From Nitrospirota bacterium (lineage in GTDB: Bacteria > Nitrospirota > Nitrospiria > Nitrospirales > UBA8639), in the NCBI GenBank assembly GCA_003695915.1, contig RFGF01000059.1, forward strand, positions 1 to 39,660: a stretch of DNA of 39,660 nt, in the 5' to 3' direction. Position numbers and translations under genes: made by a program. The notes under the pieces are model-generated. The model saw only the letters and a program-made list of their open reading frames with translations, was not told the origin of the DNA and did no database searches. This document shows positions 1-8,418 of this stretch, one piece after another; the stretch's first letter is position 1, and every line of letters starts with the position of its first letter.

Positions 1-1098
1 CGCCCGAGGGACCAAGTGCCCAGCCTTTTGCTCCTGCTGCATTTCCTCTAGGAGCGCTTCCCCTGCTTTTTCCGCTACCACCTCGACCGTCACTCCATAA
101 TCGGCCGCGATCAGCGAGGCCGCATCCAAATTCATGGGTTGATTCAGCGTCAACAACACTCCCATGTCCATGAGCTTTTTCACGATATCCGCCGGGCGCT
201 GCCCCAACAATTCAGCAAAGGCTTTCACCGTAATTCCAGGCTCGAGCTTGATCCCTTTTTTTCTCGGTTTGGTGATCTCGGTGACAGCGGTAGGCTGGTG
301 ATGTCGGATCCGTTCTTCACGACGCAATGTCGGAAGGGGACGAAGATCTTGCCAACGGGCTGCGTCTTCATAGCGTGCCGCGAAGAGATCTTCATCTCGT
401 AGACGACCGGCTTTCTTGGGTTTTTTGACTTTTTCCTCGACGAGGTCATCGACCACGAGCGAGCCAAGTTCTTTCTTCCGAGGGGGTTCTTTCGCCTCGA
501 TCTTCTCCTCGCGCGTTTCGGGAGAAACCGGGAGAGGCCCCTGAAGCACCTCTTCTTGACCTATGGAATCCGTCACCAGCTCTTCTGCGGCCACTTCAGA
601 AGCCGTAAGATGCTCTGCCGATTCCACTGAGCCAATACTTTCCGGAACAACGGATGTATCCGGCTCAGCCTCCTTCGGTTCTTGCGGAACAACAAAAGCT
701 TGGGCCTGACTATCTGCCGCCTCGGCTTGAGCGGTCACGCTTTCGATCTGGGATTGCGGAACTGCGGTTTCCTCGGCTTCCAGCTTTTTTCGTTTGATGA
801 GAATCCGCTTTCTTTGGGGTTTAGGGGCCGCTTCTTCCACGGCCGCTTTTGCGCGAGAGCCACCCTCAGTCTGCCCTGTTCGCTTTTTGTACAGTGACCC
901 CTTCTCTTTTCTGGAGACGAGAGGCTCCTGTCGTCGGTCGATCCGCCCATCCTCTTGAAACGCTTGCAAGACACGTTGTGCGGTCGCTTCATCCAAGGCG
1001 TTACTATGGGAGGTGACTTCGATGCCCATGCGAACAAGCTCAGGGATGAGTTGTCGGCTTTCCATCCCTAACTTTTTCGCCAATTCATAGACTCTCAT
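1..1098 (-). CDS. infB: Translation initiation factor IF-2, N-terminal part (cut by window edge)
   Basis: IF-2 is the GTPase that brings fMet-tRNA to the 30S subunit and promotes subunit joining. Only the first 366 codons are in the window and the frame is open to base 1, so the GTPase core lies outside. The N-terminus (MRVYELAKKLGMESRQLIP...) is a typical IF2_N helical domain. A long charged Ala/Glu/Lys-rich linker follows, then a second IF2_N-like domain near residues 290-350 (GITVKAFAELLGQRPADIVK). The ATG at 1098 has AGGAG about 9 nt upstream and lies 24 nt after the nusA stop. It is the third gene of the rimP-nusA-infB cluster. Confidence 0.95.
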   Translation of the reverse strand, partial: MRVYELAKKLGMESRQLIPELVRMGIEVTSHSNALDEATAQRVLQAFQEDGRIDRRQEPLVSRKEKGSLYKKRTGQTEGGSRAKAAVEEAAPKPQRKRILIKRKKLEAEETAVPQSQIESVTAQAEAADSQAQAFVVPQEPKEAEPDTSVVPESIGSVESAEHLTASEVAAEELVTDSIGQEEVLQGPLPVSPETREEKIEAKEPPRKKELGSLVVDDLVEEKVKKPKKAGRLRDEDLFAARYEDAARWQDLRPLPTLRREERIRHHQPTAVTEITKPRKKGIKLEPGITVKAFAELLGQRPADIVKKLMDMGVLLTLNQPMNLDAASLIAADYGVTVEVVAEKAGEALLEEMQQEQKAGHLVPRA

Positions 1099-1122
1099 TT
1101 CGCTTCACTCCTCTCGCCGTCC

Positions 1123-2355
1123 TCACCCGGCTGACTCCTCAACTGCAGTGGCTCCTTCTCGTTCCTGCGAAAGCGGTACGGGCTCAGTCCCTGCAACGAC
1201 TGTTTGGCCCGTGTCCGCTTCCCCGGCCGATTCCGATATCGCTCTGGCCTCTCGTTCCTCTTGCGAGGCAGCTTCTTCTGCCAAGGCAGCTTTGATTTCG
1301 CGTTCGCGTTCGAGCTTTTCCTTTTCATATTGACTGGTGCTGATGATGTCGATCTTCCATCCCGTCAATTTCGCCGCCAGCCGGACGTTTTGCCCGTTTT
1401 TCCCGATGGCCAACGAAAGCTGGGAGTCCGCCACGACGACCAAGGCTGCCTTCTTTTCTACGTCAACCCCGACTTTCTCGATAGATGCAGGATTCAAGGC
1501 CTCACCGATAAACACCCGCGGATCATCGGTCCATGGAATAATATCGATTTTTTCCCCTCTCAATTCCCGAACGATCGCTTGCACCCGCGACCCTTTAATG
1601 CCCACACAGGCTCCGACGGGATCAACCGCCTTGTCTCGTGACACCACCGCGATTTTGGTACGATCGCCGGGCTCCCGGACAACGCCTTTAATTTCCACAA
1701 TTTTTTCGGAAATTTCGGGCACTTCCAATTCAAACAATTTGACCACAAATTGCGGATGCGCACGCGACAAGATGACCTGCACATCTTTTGACGAGCGCCG
1801 AACTTCGAGCAACAACGCTCGAATGCGATCGCCACGGCGATGCGACTCCCGAGGAATTTGCTCTTGCACCGGAAGAATGGCCTCGGTCTTGCCGATATCC
1901 ACCAGATAGTTTCGCCGTTCTTGGCCAAGAACGATGCCATGAACCAAATCACCGACGCGCTTGGAATATTCTCTCTCCACGGCTTCCCATTCCGCTTCGC
2001 GAACTTTCTGACAAATCACTTGCTTGGCGGCTTGGGCCGCAATGCGACCGAATTCTTCCATCTCCAACACAGAGCCGATTTCATCGCCCATTTCTGCATC
2101 GCTATCGATTTTTCGTGCCTCTTCGAGCGAAATTTCGGTCTTGGCATCCGTCACTGTTTCCGCAATCGTCTTTTTCGAGATAATGGAAATCTCTCCGGTC
2201 TCGGGATCGATATCTACTTGAATATTTTCTCCATGCCCGTACCGCTTCTTCGCGGCTGTCAATAATGCCGATTCCACAGCAGCAAGAATTTTGGCTTTGT
2301 CGATCCCTTTTTCACGGCCAAGTTGCTCAATGACCGCCATTAATTCGCGTTTCAT
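1123..2355 (-). CDS. nusA: Transcription termination/antitermination factor NusA
   Basis: NusA binds RNA polymerase and nascent RNA and modulates pausing, intrinsic termination and antitermination. The 410-residue product has the NusA N-terminal domain (1-125), an S1 domain (about 134-198) and two KH domains, with GIKGSRV near 252 and AIGKNGQNVRLA near 316. An acidic low-complexity tail (about 345-410) replaces the acidic repeats of enterobacterial NusA. The frame is open to 2379, but the ATG at 2355 is preferred: it has GGAGGTGA 7 nt upstream and begins the conserved MKRELMAVIEQL segment. The gene lies between rimP (57-nt gap) and infB (24-nt gap), without the ylxR and L7Ae-like genes seen in Firmicutes. 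Confidence 0.97.
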   Translation of the reverse strand: MKRELMAVIEQLGREKGIDKAKILAAVESALLTAAKKRYGHGENIQVDIDPETGEISIISKKTIAETVTDAKTEISLEEARKIDSDAEMGDEIGSVLEMEEFGRIAAQAAKQVICQKVREAEWEAVEREYSKRVGDLVHGIVLGQERRNYLVDIGKTEAILPVQEQIPRESHRRGDRIRALLLEVRRSSKDVQVILSRAHPQFVVKLFELEVPEISEKIVEIKGVVREPGDRTKIAVVSRDKAVDPVGACVGIKGSRVQAIVRELRGEKIDIIPWTDDPRVFIGEALNPASIEKVGVDVEKKAALVVVADSQLSLAIGKNGQNVRLAAKLTGWKIDIISTSQYEKEKLEREREIKAALAEEAASQEEREARAISESAGEADTGQTVVAGTEPVPLSQEREGATAVEESAG

Positions 2356-2412
2356 ACGCCTTTCACCTCCACACACCACGGCACGGATCTCCGCACCGAC
2401 GCTCCAGTTCCT

Positions 2413-2889
2413 TCACCACTCCGGCTCCAACCGTGTGGCACGAATCCTATCCCAAGCCACTCGAACGACGTGATCTCGTTTTTGCGCACGAAGGGCCATG
2501 ACAACGCCGTCCTCCTCAACGCGCATCATGCGTCCCATGAGAACCGAATGCCCATCGACTGGCTCCCGAAGTTTCATGCGAATCATCTTGCCGACCGCTT
2601 TTTGAAACTCTTCTCGTGTTCGAAGAGGACGATCCAACCCGGGAGACGAAACTTCGATTCGGTAGGCCTCCGCAAGTGGCCCAATAACCATCAGCGCACG
2701 GCTCAACGAATGGTGCAGTCGCTCACAATCGTCAAGTCCGACACCGCCTGGTTTATCGATGGTCACCCGAATGACCGCAGCTGGACCCCGCCCACGGCAT
2801 GTCACTTCAACTAATTCTAGTTGAAGCGCCTTTGCCAGAGGTGCAACGATTTCCTCAATTTGACTACTTATCTCCCGATCGTCGAGCAT
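2413..2889 (-). CDS. rimP: Ribosome maturation factor RimP
   Basis: RimP assists 30S maturation and is the usual first gene of the nusA-infB operon. The 158-residue product has the alpha/beta N-terminal domain (LELVEVTCRGRGPAAVIRV..., then the GVGLDDCERLHHSLSRAL segment), the signature VSSPGLDRPLRT near the middle, and a C-terminal SH3-like domain. The start is the ATG at 2889 (MLDDREISSQ), preceded by a purine-rich AGAGGAAAAGG with a somewhat long spacing. A TTG three codons upstream (2898) sits closer to that purine run and is an alternative. The frame is open to 3024, but that would run through the upstream terminator hairpin and is rejected. Confidence 0.94.
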   Translation of the reverse strand: MLDDREISSQIEEIVAPLAKALQLELVEVTCRGRGPAAVIRVTIDKPGGVGLDDCERLHHSLSRALMVIGPLAEAYRIEVSSPGLDRPLRTREEFQKAVGKMIRMKLREPVDGHSVLMGRMMRVEEDGVVMALRAQKRDHVVRVAWDRIRATRLEPEW

Positions 2890-2959
2890 GATCTGCAAAC
2901 CTTTTCCTCTGCTTTGTATTTCTCGCACTTGCCACGCTGCAACGATCGAAGAATAGACC

Positions 2960-2985
2960 AAAAAAAAGTGGGCTTTTGCCCACTT
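2960..2985 (-). terminator. Intrinsic terminator/attenuator in the rimP leader
   Basis: On the minus strand an 8-bp perfect stem (AAGTGGGC/GCCCACTT, 2966-2973 and 2978-2985) with a 4-nt loop is followed by an uninterrupted run of eight T. It lies about 70 nt upstream of the rimP start and in the same direction. The next gene upstream is divergent, so the hairpin cannot terminate an upstream minus-strand gene. It must act inside the rimP-nusA-infB leader, as an attenuator. Confidence 0.85.
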
Positions 2986-3291
2986 GGTTGATTTCAGCTT
3001 AGCACTTCTCCCTACGAAACGCAAGATTTATGAAGTTCGGATCGCCACCGCTCCCAATCTCCAACGCGATATACTCCCACCGTTTCAATCTACAGGCCCC
3101 AGGCTTCATCGAGCCAAACCTTGCTCTGGATTGGGAAGAACTATGAAGCGACAATCCACAGAGAACCTACCATAGGCATAAGCAGACGCTCATGGTAGAC
3201 TGCAGGGTGTCAGATCAAAGGCACCTAGTATCGGCACTCGCGATGGCGGTTCGGCAGTCCACAATCTCTCATCCAGAGCCAGACTAGACCG
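2986..3291 (-). promoter_or_regulatory. Probable structured leader/promoter region of rimP-nusA-infB
   Basis: This 306-base gap separates the divergent rimP and MinD-like genes. It contains inverted repeats that could fold on the minus-strand transcript: TCCCAATC/GATTGGGA (3052-3059 with 3129-3136), GGCT/AGCC (3102-3105 with 3112-3115) and CTACCAT/ATGGTAG (3167-3173 with 3192-3198). No convincing sigma70 promoter was found for either direction, and no tRNA is present, unlike the metY of E. coli. The leader role is inferred from position and from the terminator before rimP. Confidence 0.4.
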
Positions 3292-4167
3292 ATGGCCACC
3301 ATTGTTTCGATCGCTTCGGGGAAAGGAGGAGTTGGCAAGAGTGTGGTGGCGAGCAACCTCGCGTTGCTTCTCGCAAAAACCGGCAAGCGAGTGATCGTGG
3401 TTGATCTGGATACCGGAGGGGCCAACCTCCATGTCCTGTTCGGCCTATTCCACCCTCCGTCGACCTTAACGGATTTTCTCAACAACCGCATCAAGGACTT
3501 AGCGGAGATCGCTTATCCCGTTCAAGGCTGTTCTCCCCTTCGATTGATTCCTGGCACAGGGGAGACCTTACTCACGGCCAACCTGCCACATAGCAAGAAA
3601 AAGCGTTTGATCCGATGTCTCCAACGACTGGACGCGGAATTGATTCTCGTGGATGTCGGAGCCGGCACCCACTATCACGCACTGGACTTTTTTCTGCTGG
3701 CCGATCGCTATATTGGCGTAGCGACTCCCGATCCCACTTCGGTGGTCGATCTCTATCGCTTCATCAAACTCGCGGCCATCCGCAAAGTGCTCACGGCATT
3801 TCTTGCCCGCGATCCGGTAGCCGAACATCTCCTCAACCAGGATTTTCACAGTATCACCGAAGTAATCGAGGCCGCGGGGAAAACTCATGAATCGAGCGCA
3901 GAGATCGCCAGAAGCGTATTGCACGATTTTCGTCCGATGCTGGTGTTAAACCGAATGACCAACGGATCCCGAATCAACACGCTTCATCTACAAAACCTAT
4001 TGAAACAATATGTCGGGACAGATCTCGAGTTGTTGGGAAAAATCCCTGAGGATCAATCCGTGCAACTCTCGGTGCTCAATTATCTTCCGGTCGTGGAATT
4101 TGCTCCGTCTTCGCCAGCGGCCACAGCGTTTCGGGTCATCGCCGAGCGCCTGACAGCCAAGCTATGA
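3292..4167 (+). CDS. MinD/ParA-like (FlhG-type) P-loop ATPase
   Basis: A 291-residue ATPase of the MinD/ParA/Mrp superfamily, which typically dimerises on ATP binding and positions or regulates partner proteins. The deviant Walker A motif GKGGVGKS spans residues 10-17, with the signature lysine at 11 and the P-loop lysine at 16. A VVDLDTGGAN stretch follows and a VDVGAGT switch motif lies near 120. The C-terminal region (VLNRMTNGSRINTLHLQNLL, then GKIPEDQSVQLSV) is typical of FlhG/YlxH-like proteins. There is no clear amphipathic C-terminal membrane helix. The start ATG has only a weak ribosome-binding site; an upstream in-frame ATG at 3244 is blocked by a stop. The gene stands alone between divergent rimP and convergent SWIM genes, so the partner is unknown. 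Confidence 0.85.
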   Translation: MATIVSIASGKGGVGKSVVASNLALLLAKTGKRVIVVDLDTGGANLHVLFGLFHPPSTLTDFLNNRIKDLAEIAYPVQGCSPLRLIPGTGETLLTANLPHSKKKRLIRCLQRLDAELILVDVGAGTHYHALDFFLLADRYIGVATPDPTSVVDLYRFIKLAAIRKVLTAFLARDPVAEHLLNQDFHSITEVIEAAGKTHESSAEIARSVLHDFRPMLVLNRMTNGSRINTLHLQNLLKQYVGTDLELLGKIPEDQSVQLSVLNYLPVVEFAPSSPAATAFRVIAERLTAKL

Positions 4168-4283
4168 CTTGATCTCATGACGAAAGCCTCTATCTCGTGA
4201 GAGATCGGATCGTTGCAGATCGTGGCGAATGAAGAGAGCGAATCGAGCAAGACAGAGAAATCGCGATCGTCGATCCTCGCCTG

Positions 4284-5162
4284 TCAGGACGGCAAGATTC
4301 CGTGAATGGCCTTGGAGACGGTTTTGATGGTCAAGGAGAGGCTATCCAATTCTGCGCATTTCTTCTGGAGTTCATCCTTCATGGTCTTGATGGTACTGAT
4401 CAACCGATCACGTTCTTTCGTCACGGCATCGAACTCGGCCAATAGATCTTGACAGCGTTCCAACTCCTTTTGCAATCCGACGCACGCCCCTTGAACTTCC
4501 ATCATCTCGCGCCGAGCGACATTCAACTCCAATTCCAAATCCTTGATCCGGGTTCCCGCGTACTGCAACTCGTTTTGCGCATGAATTCGGTCTTCTTCGC
4601 TTTGCAACAAACGTTGATGAAGTTCGGTCAGCGTCGCGATCCAGGATCGAACCCCTCCGGGCGGCAAGTCCGGAGCAGGTGGAAGCGACTGTGGTGTACC
4701 GAGGTATCCCACAGCTCCCTGCATCCAATCGACAAAACATGTCACTTCTCGAAAATGGAAATCCCCCGACGCCCTACCGGCCGATTCAGAGGCCTTCAGG
4801 GGATCCGTCACTGCCGATGAGGCCGGTTCCGAGAGGCTTGTCCCTGATTGCTTGGCCATTCCGTCATGAAACAGCTGCAACAATACCGCTACACAGTGCC
4901 GGCAAAACGGCTGTTCGGTCGAGGGACAAGAACATTTGGTGATCAACGTGCCACCCCGCAGCTTGATCAGTTGGGAATACACTCCAAAAGTTCCATTCAC
5001 CTCTGCGGTAACTTGGCTGGGCTCCGCTTCAAGAATGCGCACGCGGTTTTCGGAAAAATATTGATTCCCGAGTTTGTAAACTTGTCCTCCGACGACCGAT
5101 TGAATCATGCCCGGTTCTAATTGAATCAATGATTGTGCTGAACAAGCAATTCGGTTACGCAT
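4284..5162 (-). CDS. SWIM zinc-finger protein with C-terminal coiled coil
   Basis: A 292-residue protein whose N-terminal half matches SWIM-domain proteins. The metal motif C-x-C-x7-C-x-H is at C77, C79, C87 and H89, preceded by the typical KLGNQYFSENRV segment. After a linker, residues about 180-270 are heptad-rich (LELELNVARREMMEVQG...) and probably a coiled coil. SWIM domains bind DNA or protein; the target here is unknown. Two starts are possible: ATG 5180 and ATG 5162. The second is preferred because the stop codon of a 15-codon upstream ORF with a strong ribosome-binding site overlaps it, suggesting translational coupling. The gene converges with the MinD-like gene and no clear terminator separates them. 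Confidence 0.8.
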   Translation of the reverse strand: MRNRIACSAQSLIQLEPGMIQSVVGGQVYKLGNQYFSENRVRILEAEPSQVTAEVNGTFGVYSQLIKLRGGTLITKCSCPSTEQPFCRHCVAVLLQLFHDGMAKQSGTSLSEPASSAVTDPLKASESAGRASGDFHFREVTCFVDWMQGAVGYLGTPQSLPPAPDLPPGGVRSWIATLTELHQRLLQSEEDRIHAQNELQYAGTRIKDLELELNVARREMMEVQGACVGLQKELERCQDLLAEFDAVTKERDRLISTIKTMKDELQKKCAELDSLSLTIKTVSKAIHGILPS

Positions 5163-5202
5163 CGTCAACAAGACCTTCATTGTTCCGGATTCTCAAAGCC
5201 AT
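5155..5202 (-). CDS. Short leader ORF (15 codons) overlapping the SWIM gene start
   Basis: ATG 5202 is preceded by GAGAGGAG at ideal spacing (6 nt after GGAG), far better than any site for the SWIM gene itself. It encodes MALRIRNNEGLVDDA and ends in TAA at 5155-5157, inside the sequence ATGCGTAA that also carries the SWIM ATG at 5162. This geometry fits translational coupling. A sequencing or evolutionary frameshift that once joined both frames is the alternative. Confidence 0.5.
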   Translation of the reverse strand: MALRIRNNEGLVDDA

Positions 5203-5509
5203 CGCACTCTCCTCTCGTTGAGTGAACAGGGAGTATTTGTTCGTAACGGATTGACCAAGACAACCGTGGCTCCCAGTCCACCCGGCTTCACAACGACAAG
5301 CCCGCAAACATCCCGATGTTCTCCTTCAAAGATTGCCTCCATTACTCATGGCGCCGTGCCCGGCTTTTTAACTTTTTAATCTATCGGGAAGACATACCGA
5401 CAAATTAAACGGCGATGACACAAGACATTCGGCTTCATCCGGTATTCATGCATATTCAACAGCGTTTTTTCATGAATAGCTGGGATAGAGCTTTTCAACT
5501 CGTCTCCTG
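5203..5509. other. Intergenic region between divergent SWIM and HDOD genes, with an inverted repeat
   Basis: This 307-base divergent intergenic stretch shows no ORF of substance. It contains an 8-bp inverted repeat, TATTCATG (5443-5450) and CATGAATA (5471-5478), separated by 20 bases. The repeat lies about 30 bases before the HDOD start and could be an operator or an mRNA hairpin. No clear sigma70 promoter was found for either direction. Confidence 0.4.
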
Positions 5510-7096
5510 ATGATGTCTCATCCCAGCCCCACAGACCGACCTCCAGAAACGCGCCTCGTCGCAGAACTTCTTCGCCTTGCACCGGATACGCTACCGATCC
5601 TTCGACAAAGCTGCATTCGTGTCCTCGATCTCACAGCAGATCAGCGCTCTAGCGCCAGCGATGTGGGGGCCGTCATCATGCGAGACCAATCGCTCACGGC
5701 CAATATCATCAAAATTGCCAACAGCGCTGCGTATCATACGCGATTTCCGGTCAAAACGCCAACTCAAGCCGTAACCATTATTGGCTTTGACGTAATCAGA
5801 TCTGTTGTCGTCACTGCGCAATTGGTGGAACAGGCTCAAGCATATGGTGCTGACATGGCGAACGTCACACGCTTGCTGGCGAGATCCCTCGTCGCAGCGA
5901 CGCTGGCCTCGGAATGGGGCGATCGCCTCCATTATCCCGAGAACGGCTTCCTCTTCACCAACGCCATGCTCTTTACGTTGGGCGATCTTGTATTGGCTCT
6001 GTGTCGCCCTGATCTCCTTGCCAACTTGGAAGACATACGGATTCACAATCCAAAGGGCGCGCCGACTCTGGAACGGGAACTCCTCGGTCGCCCTTTGCGC
6101 CTGATCGGCGCAGCCATCGCCAAACACTGGCACTTACCAGATCATCTTGTATATCTGCTCGAACGCACTCCGATGCTCTCTCCACAGCGGCTGGAGACTC
6201 CACAAAGCCAATTGGAAGGAATCGTTTACGCCGCGAACGAACTTGCCAGATGCCTGCTTCTTCCTGCTTCCCCGCAGCAGGCCGCATACATCGAAACCCT
6301 CATCGTCACCCTTGCAGCTGCGTTCGACATATCGCGATCTCAACTCATCGCATCCGCTGCCAATGCATTTCGCAAAGCCAAGGAATTTTCCCTGCTGGTC
6401 AATATTCCTCAATGGTATTTTCTTCCCCGACCTTCGACGTTGGCTGTCACCAATTCCTTGTACGCACAATTGACCCACGCTATCTTGGAGACCATTTCTC
6501 CAAATCAGGAACCCGTGGCTACCTCTCTTCAAACCTTAACGCCGCCAACAGATCGCCAAAGGCTTTCCATTACCGAGACATCTTTAATTGAATCCTTGCC
6601 TTCCGCCAGTTTTCTTCTCGATTTCACACTCAAATCGCTAGAATTGCACGATCCGAACGCCTTGTTCACGCTTGCCGCGGAAGGGCTGCATCGTGCCTGC
6701 GGATTTTCACGCGTCGTTCTGCTACTCGTCGTGCCTTCTTCAGGATCCCTAGAAGCTCGAATCGGATACGGTGCGAATATCGAGTCACTGTTACCCGGGC
6801 TCCACTGCCGACTCACAAACGATCATGTGCTCGTTCGCCTATTGCATCAAAAGCAACCAGCAAAAATTACGAGCCTTTCGGCTGAAGACCATGGCAAGAC
6901 GCTCCCGGTAGACTATCGCGTCGCGTGGGGAAATGGGCCCTGCCTCGTCGGACCTCTCAGAACCCCCTCCCGTCCCATTGGCCTGCTGCTTGCGGATCAC
7001 GGTCCTGATACCCACCATATCGCCGATGCCGAACTCGCCACGTTTACACTCATTGTGACGCAACTCAATGCAACGTTGCTCCAACTGGCGCAATAG
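5510..7096 (+). CDS. HDOD-domain protein with C-terminal GAF-like domain
   Basis: A 528-residue protein with an N-terminal HDOD domain (about residues 15-215), shown by LPILRQSCIRVLDL, an SLTANIIKIANSAAY segment and the TPTQAVTIIGFDVIRSVV helix. HDOD domains resemble HD hydrolases without the metal site and act as scaffolds in signalling. Residues about 365-520 (HDPNALFTLAAEGLHRACGF, then VDYRVAWGNGPCLVGPL) resemble a GAF sensory domain. No enzymatic output domain is visible. The ATG at 5510 has no good ribosome-binding site; a second ATG follows immediately. A degenerate receiver gene follows in the same direction 144 nt later, so the two may work together. Confidence 0.85.
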   Translation: MMSHPSPTDRPPETRLVAELLRLAPDTLPILRQSCIRVLDLTADQRSSASDVGAVIMRDQSLTANIIKIANSAAYHTRFPVKTPTQAVTIIGFDVIRSVVVTAQLVEQAQAYGADMANVTRLLARSLVAATLASEWGDRLHYPENGFLFTNAMLFTLGDLVLALCRPDLLANLEDIRIHNPKGAPTLERELLGRPLRLIGAAIAKHWHLPDHLVYLLERTPMLSPQRLETPQSQLEGIVYAANELARCLLLPASPQQAAYIETLIVTLAAAFDISRSQLIASAANAFRKAKEFSLLVNIPQWYFLPRPSTLAVTNSLYAQLTHAILETISPNQEPVATSLQTLTPPTDRQRLSITETSLIESLPSASFLLDFTLKSLELHDPNALFTLAAEGLHRACGFSRVVLLLVVPSSGSLEARIGYGANIESLLPGLHCRLTNDHVLVRLLHQKQPAKITSLSAEDHGKTLPVDYRVAWGNGPCLVGPLRTPSRPIGLLLADHGPDTHHIADAELATFTLIVTQLNATLLQLAQ

Positions 7097-7240
7097 CCAC
7101 TTCCTGCTCTCATGGCCGGAACAGAGGCCATCCAACGGAAACGAAGAGGCCGAGAAAACGAAGCGACCCTAATCAATACCCTGATTCGTTCGCTTGAGTT
7201 CATCCATGACCACACCGATAACGCCCTCATAACCGCCGTG

Positions 7241-7720
7241 ATGACCCTTCGAATTCTCGTCGTCGATAGCGATAGCCACGAAGTTGATTCCCTCAAAGAA
7301 GCGCTTGCCGCGGCTCAAATTATCAATGTCGAGGTCGGAGATGTCGAAGACGGCGAGCAAGCCCTAGCCTATTTGCGAGGAGAATATCCATTTCTCGATG
7401 GTCCCCGTCCTCATGTCGTGTTTTTAGGGCTCAATCTCCCGGGCATGAGCAGCCAAGAATTTATCCGAGAACTCCGGCGGGACCGCGACCATCGTCAGCT
7501 CCCCGTCGCCATCCTCACCACGGCAACGGACCATGAACGCCTCGACTTCCGTTTAGCTGCGGCAGAGCGCTGTTATGTGTTCAAGAAGCCCACAAGCTGC
7601 GACCAATGGATGTATACGCTCCGATGCATCGAGGATGTCTGCTCACTATCGCAAACAGTCCTGGACAGCGGGCCCTCTAACACCCCTACCTGTATTTTCA
7701 TCCAAGAGGACAATCGATGA
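7241..7720 (+). CDS. Stand-alone receiver-domain protein lacking the phosphoacceptor Asp
   Basis: A 159-residue CheY-like fold. The first strand and acidic pocket (MTLRILVVDSD, D9 and D11), the helix EDGEQALAYLRGE, the switch threonine in ILTTAT (about 93) and the lysine in FKKP (about 115) are present. The canonical phosphoacceptor Asp in strand 3 is replaced by Gly63 (VVFLGLNLPGM, codon GGG). The sequence resembles Rcp1-type single-domain regulators, but phosphorylation at the usual site should be impossible. ATG 7241 begins exactly at the first strand; an in-frame ATG at 7112 would add 43 residues without receiver similarity. No DNA-binding domain is present. The gene lies downstream of the HDOD gene, so a non-phosphorylated protein-interaction role is inferred. 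Confidence 0.8.
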   Translation: MTLRILVVDSDSHEVDSLKEALAAAQIINVEVGDVEDGEQALAYLRGEYPFLDGPRPHVVFLGLNLPGMSSQEFIRELRRDRDHRQLPVAILTTATDHERLDFRLAAAERCYVFKKPTSCDQWMYTLRCIEDVCSLSQTVLDSGPSNTPTCIFIQEDNR

Positions 7721-7940
7721 GATCAGCGTAAAGGCATGAAGAGGTTTTCGCACACGGCGACAGCTTCCCTTTACCAAAGGGAATTCATAGCGACGTCAGT
7801 CCAAAGCCCCGTTAATGAGCGCGAACAGCCCAAGCGATGGAAGCCGACGACCGGCAGTCGATGCCTTCGCGTAAAATCCGTAAAAATCCCGTTTCAATTG
7901 CCTATTCGTGGTTATTACTTGGCGAGTTCCGCACGATGAC

Positions 7941-8306
7941 TCAAGCGACGACTATAGCACGGGCTGGCAACCAGGATCCCTTTGGGGCATGAGCCGTCAG
8001 GGTCGCCATATGCTTGCGGCACAGCGAGACGAACCTGTTGAGTCGTGCCGCTCCGAGATTGTCGGCTGTTATTTCTCGAGCACGATGACGCCGATCGTTT
8101 CTAATACATTTCAGCGCCAGCTGTTGATCGAGTCGCTTCAAAAGCCTTCGTGACTGCAAGGCTTCGAATGAGTGTTTCACATGCAAACCGGCGCCCGAGA
8201 CCTCGCTCCAGCCTCGTTTGAACAACGGTTCGCCCGAAGTGTCGAGATATCCTGCGCATTCGTTTCGATCCCTACACGCTACGATCTGAATATCGGGGCT
8301 TCGCAT
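7941..8306 (-). CDS. Hypothetical protein, possibly a relic
   Basis: A 121-codon frame beginning with ATG and rich in Arg and Leu (for example HSFEALQSRRLLKRLDQQLA). Its composition is protein-like, but there is no good ribosome-binding site, no recognisable family and no operon partner. It may be a small real gene or a fragment of a decayed one. Confidence 0.25.
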   Translation of the reverse strand: MRSPDIQIVACRDRNECAGYLDTSGEPLFKRGWSEVSGAGLHVKHSFEALQSRRLLKRLDQQLALKCIRNDRRHRAREITADNLGAARLNRFVSLCRKHMATLTAHAPKGSWLPARAIVVA

Positions 8307-8418
8307 TTCGACCGATGCCGACGGTCATGTTGTGCAAGCAAGACATCGCAGAAGGCGGCTTTGGTTTGCTAGGCGGCAAATTTCACGCTCTGAAGAGGGC
8401 TGCGACGAGCCACGACGA

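Noticed and set aside
2413-3024. RimP start at 3024, giving 203 residues
   Set aside because: The extension would be translated across the terminator hairpin, and its sequence has no RimP similarity.
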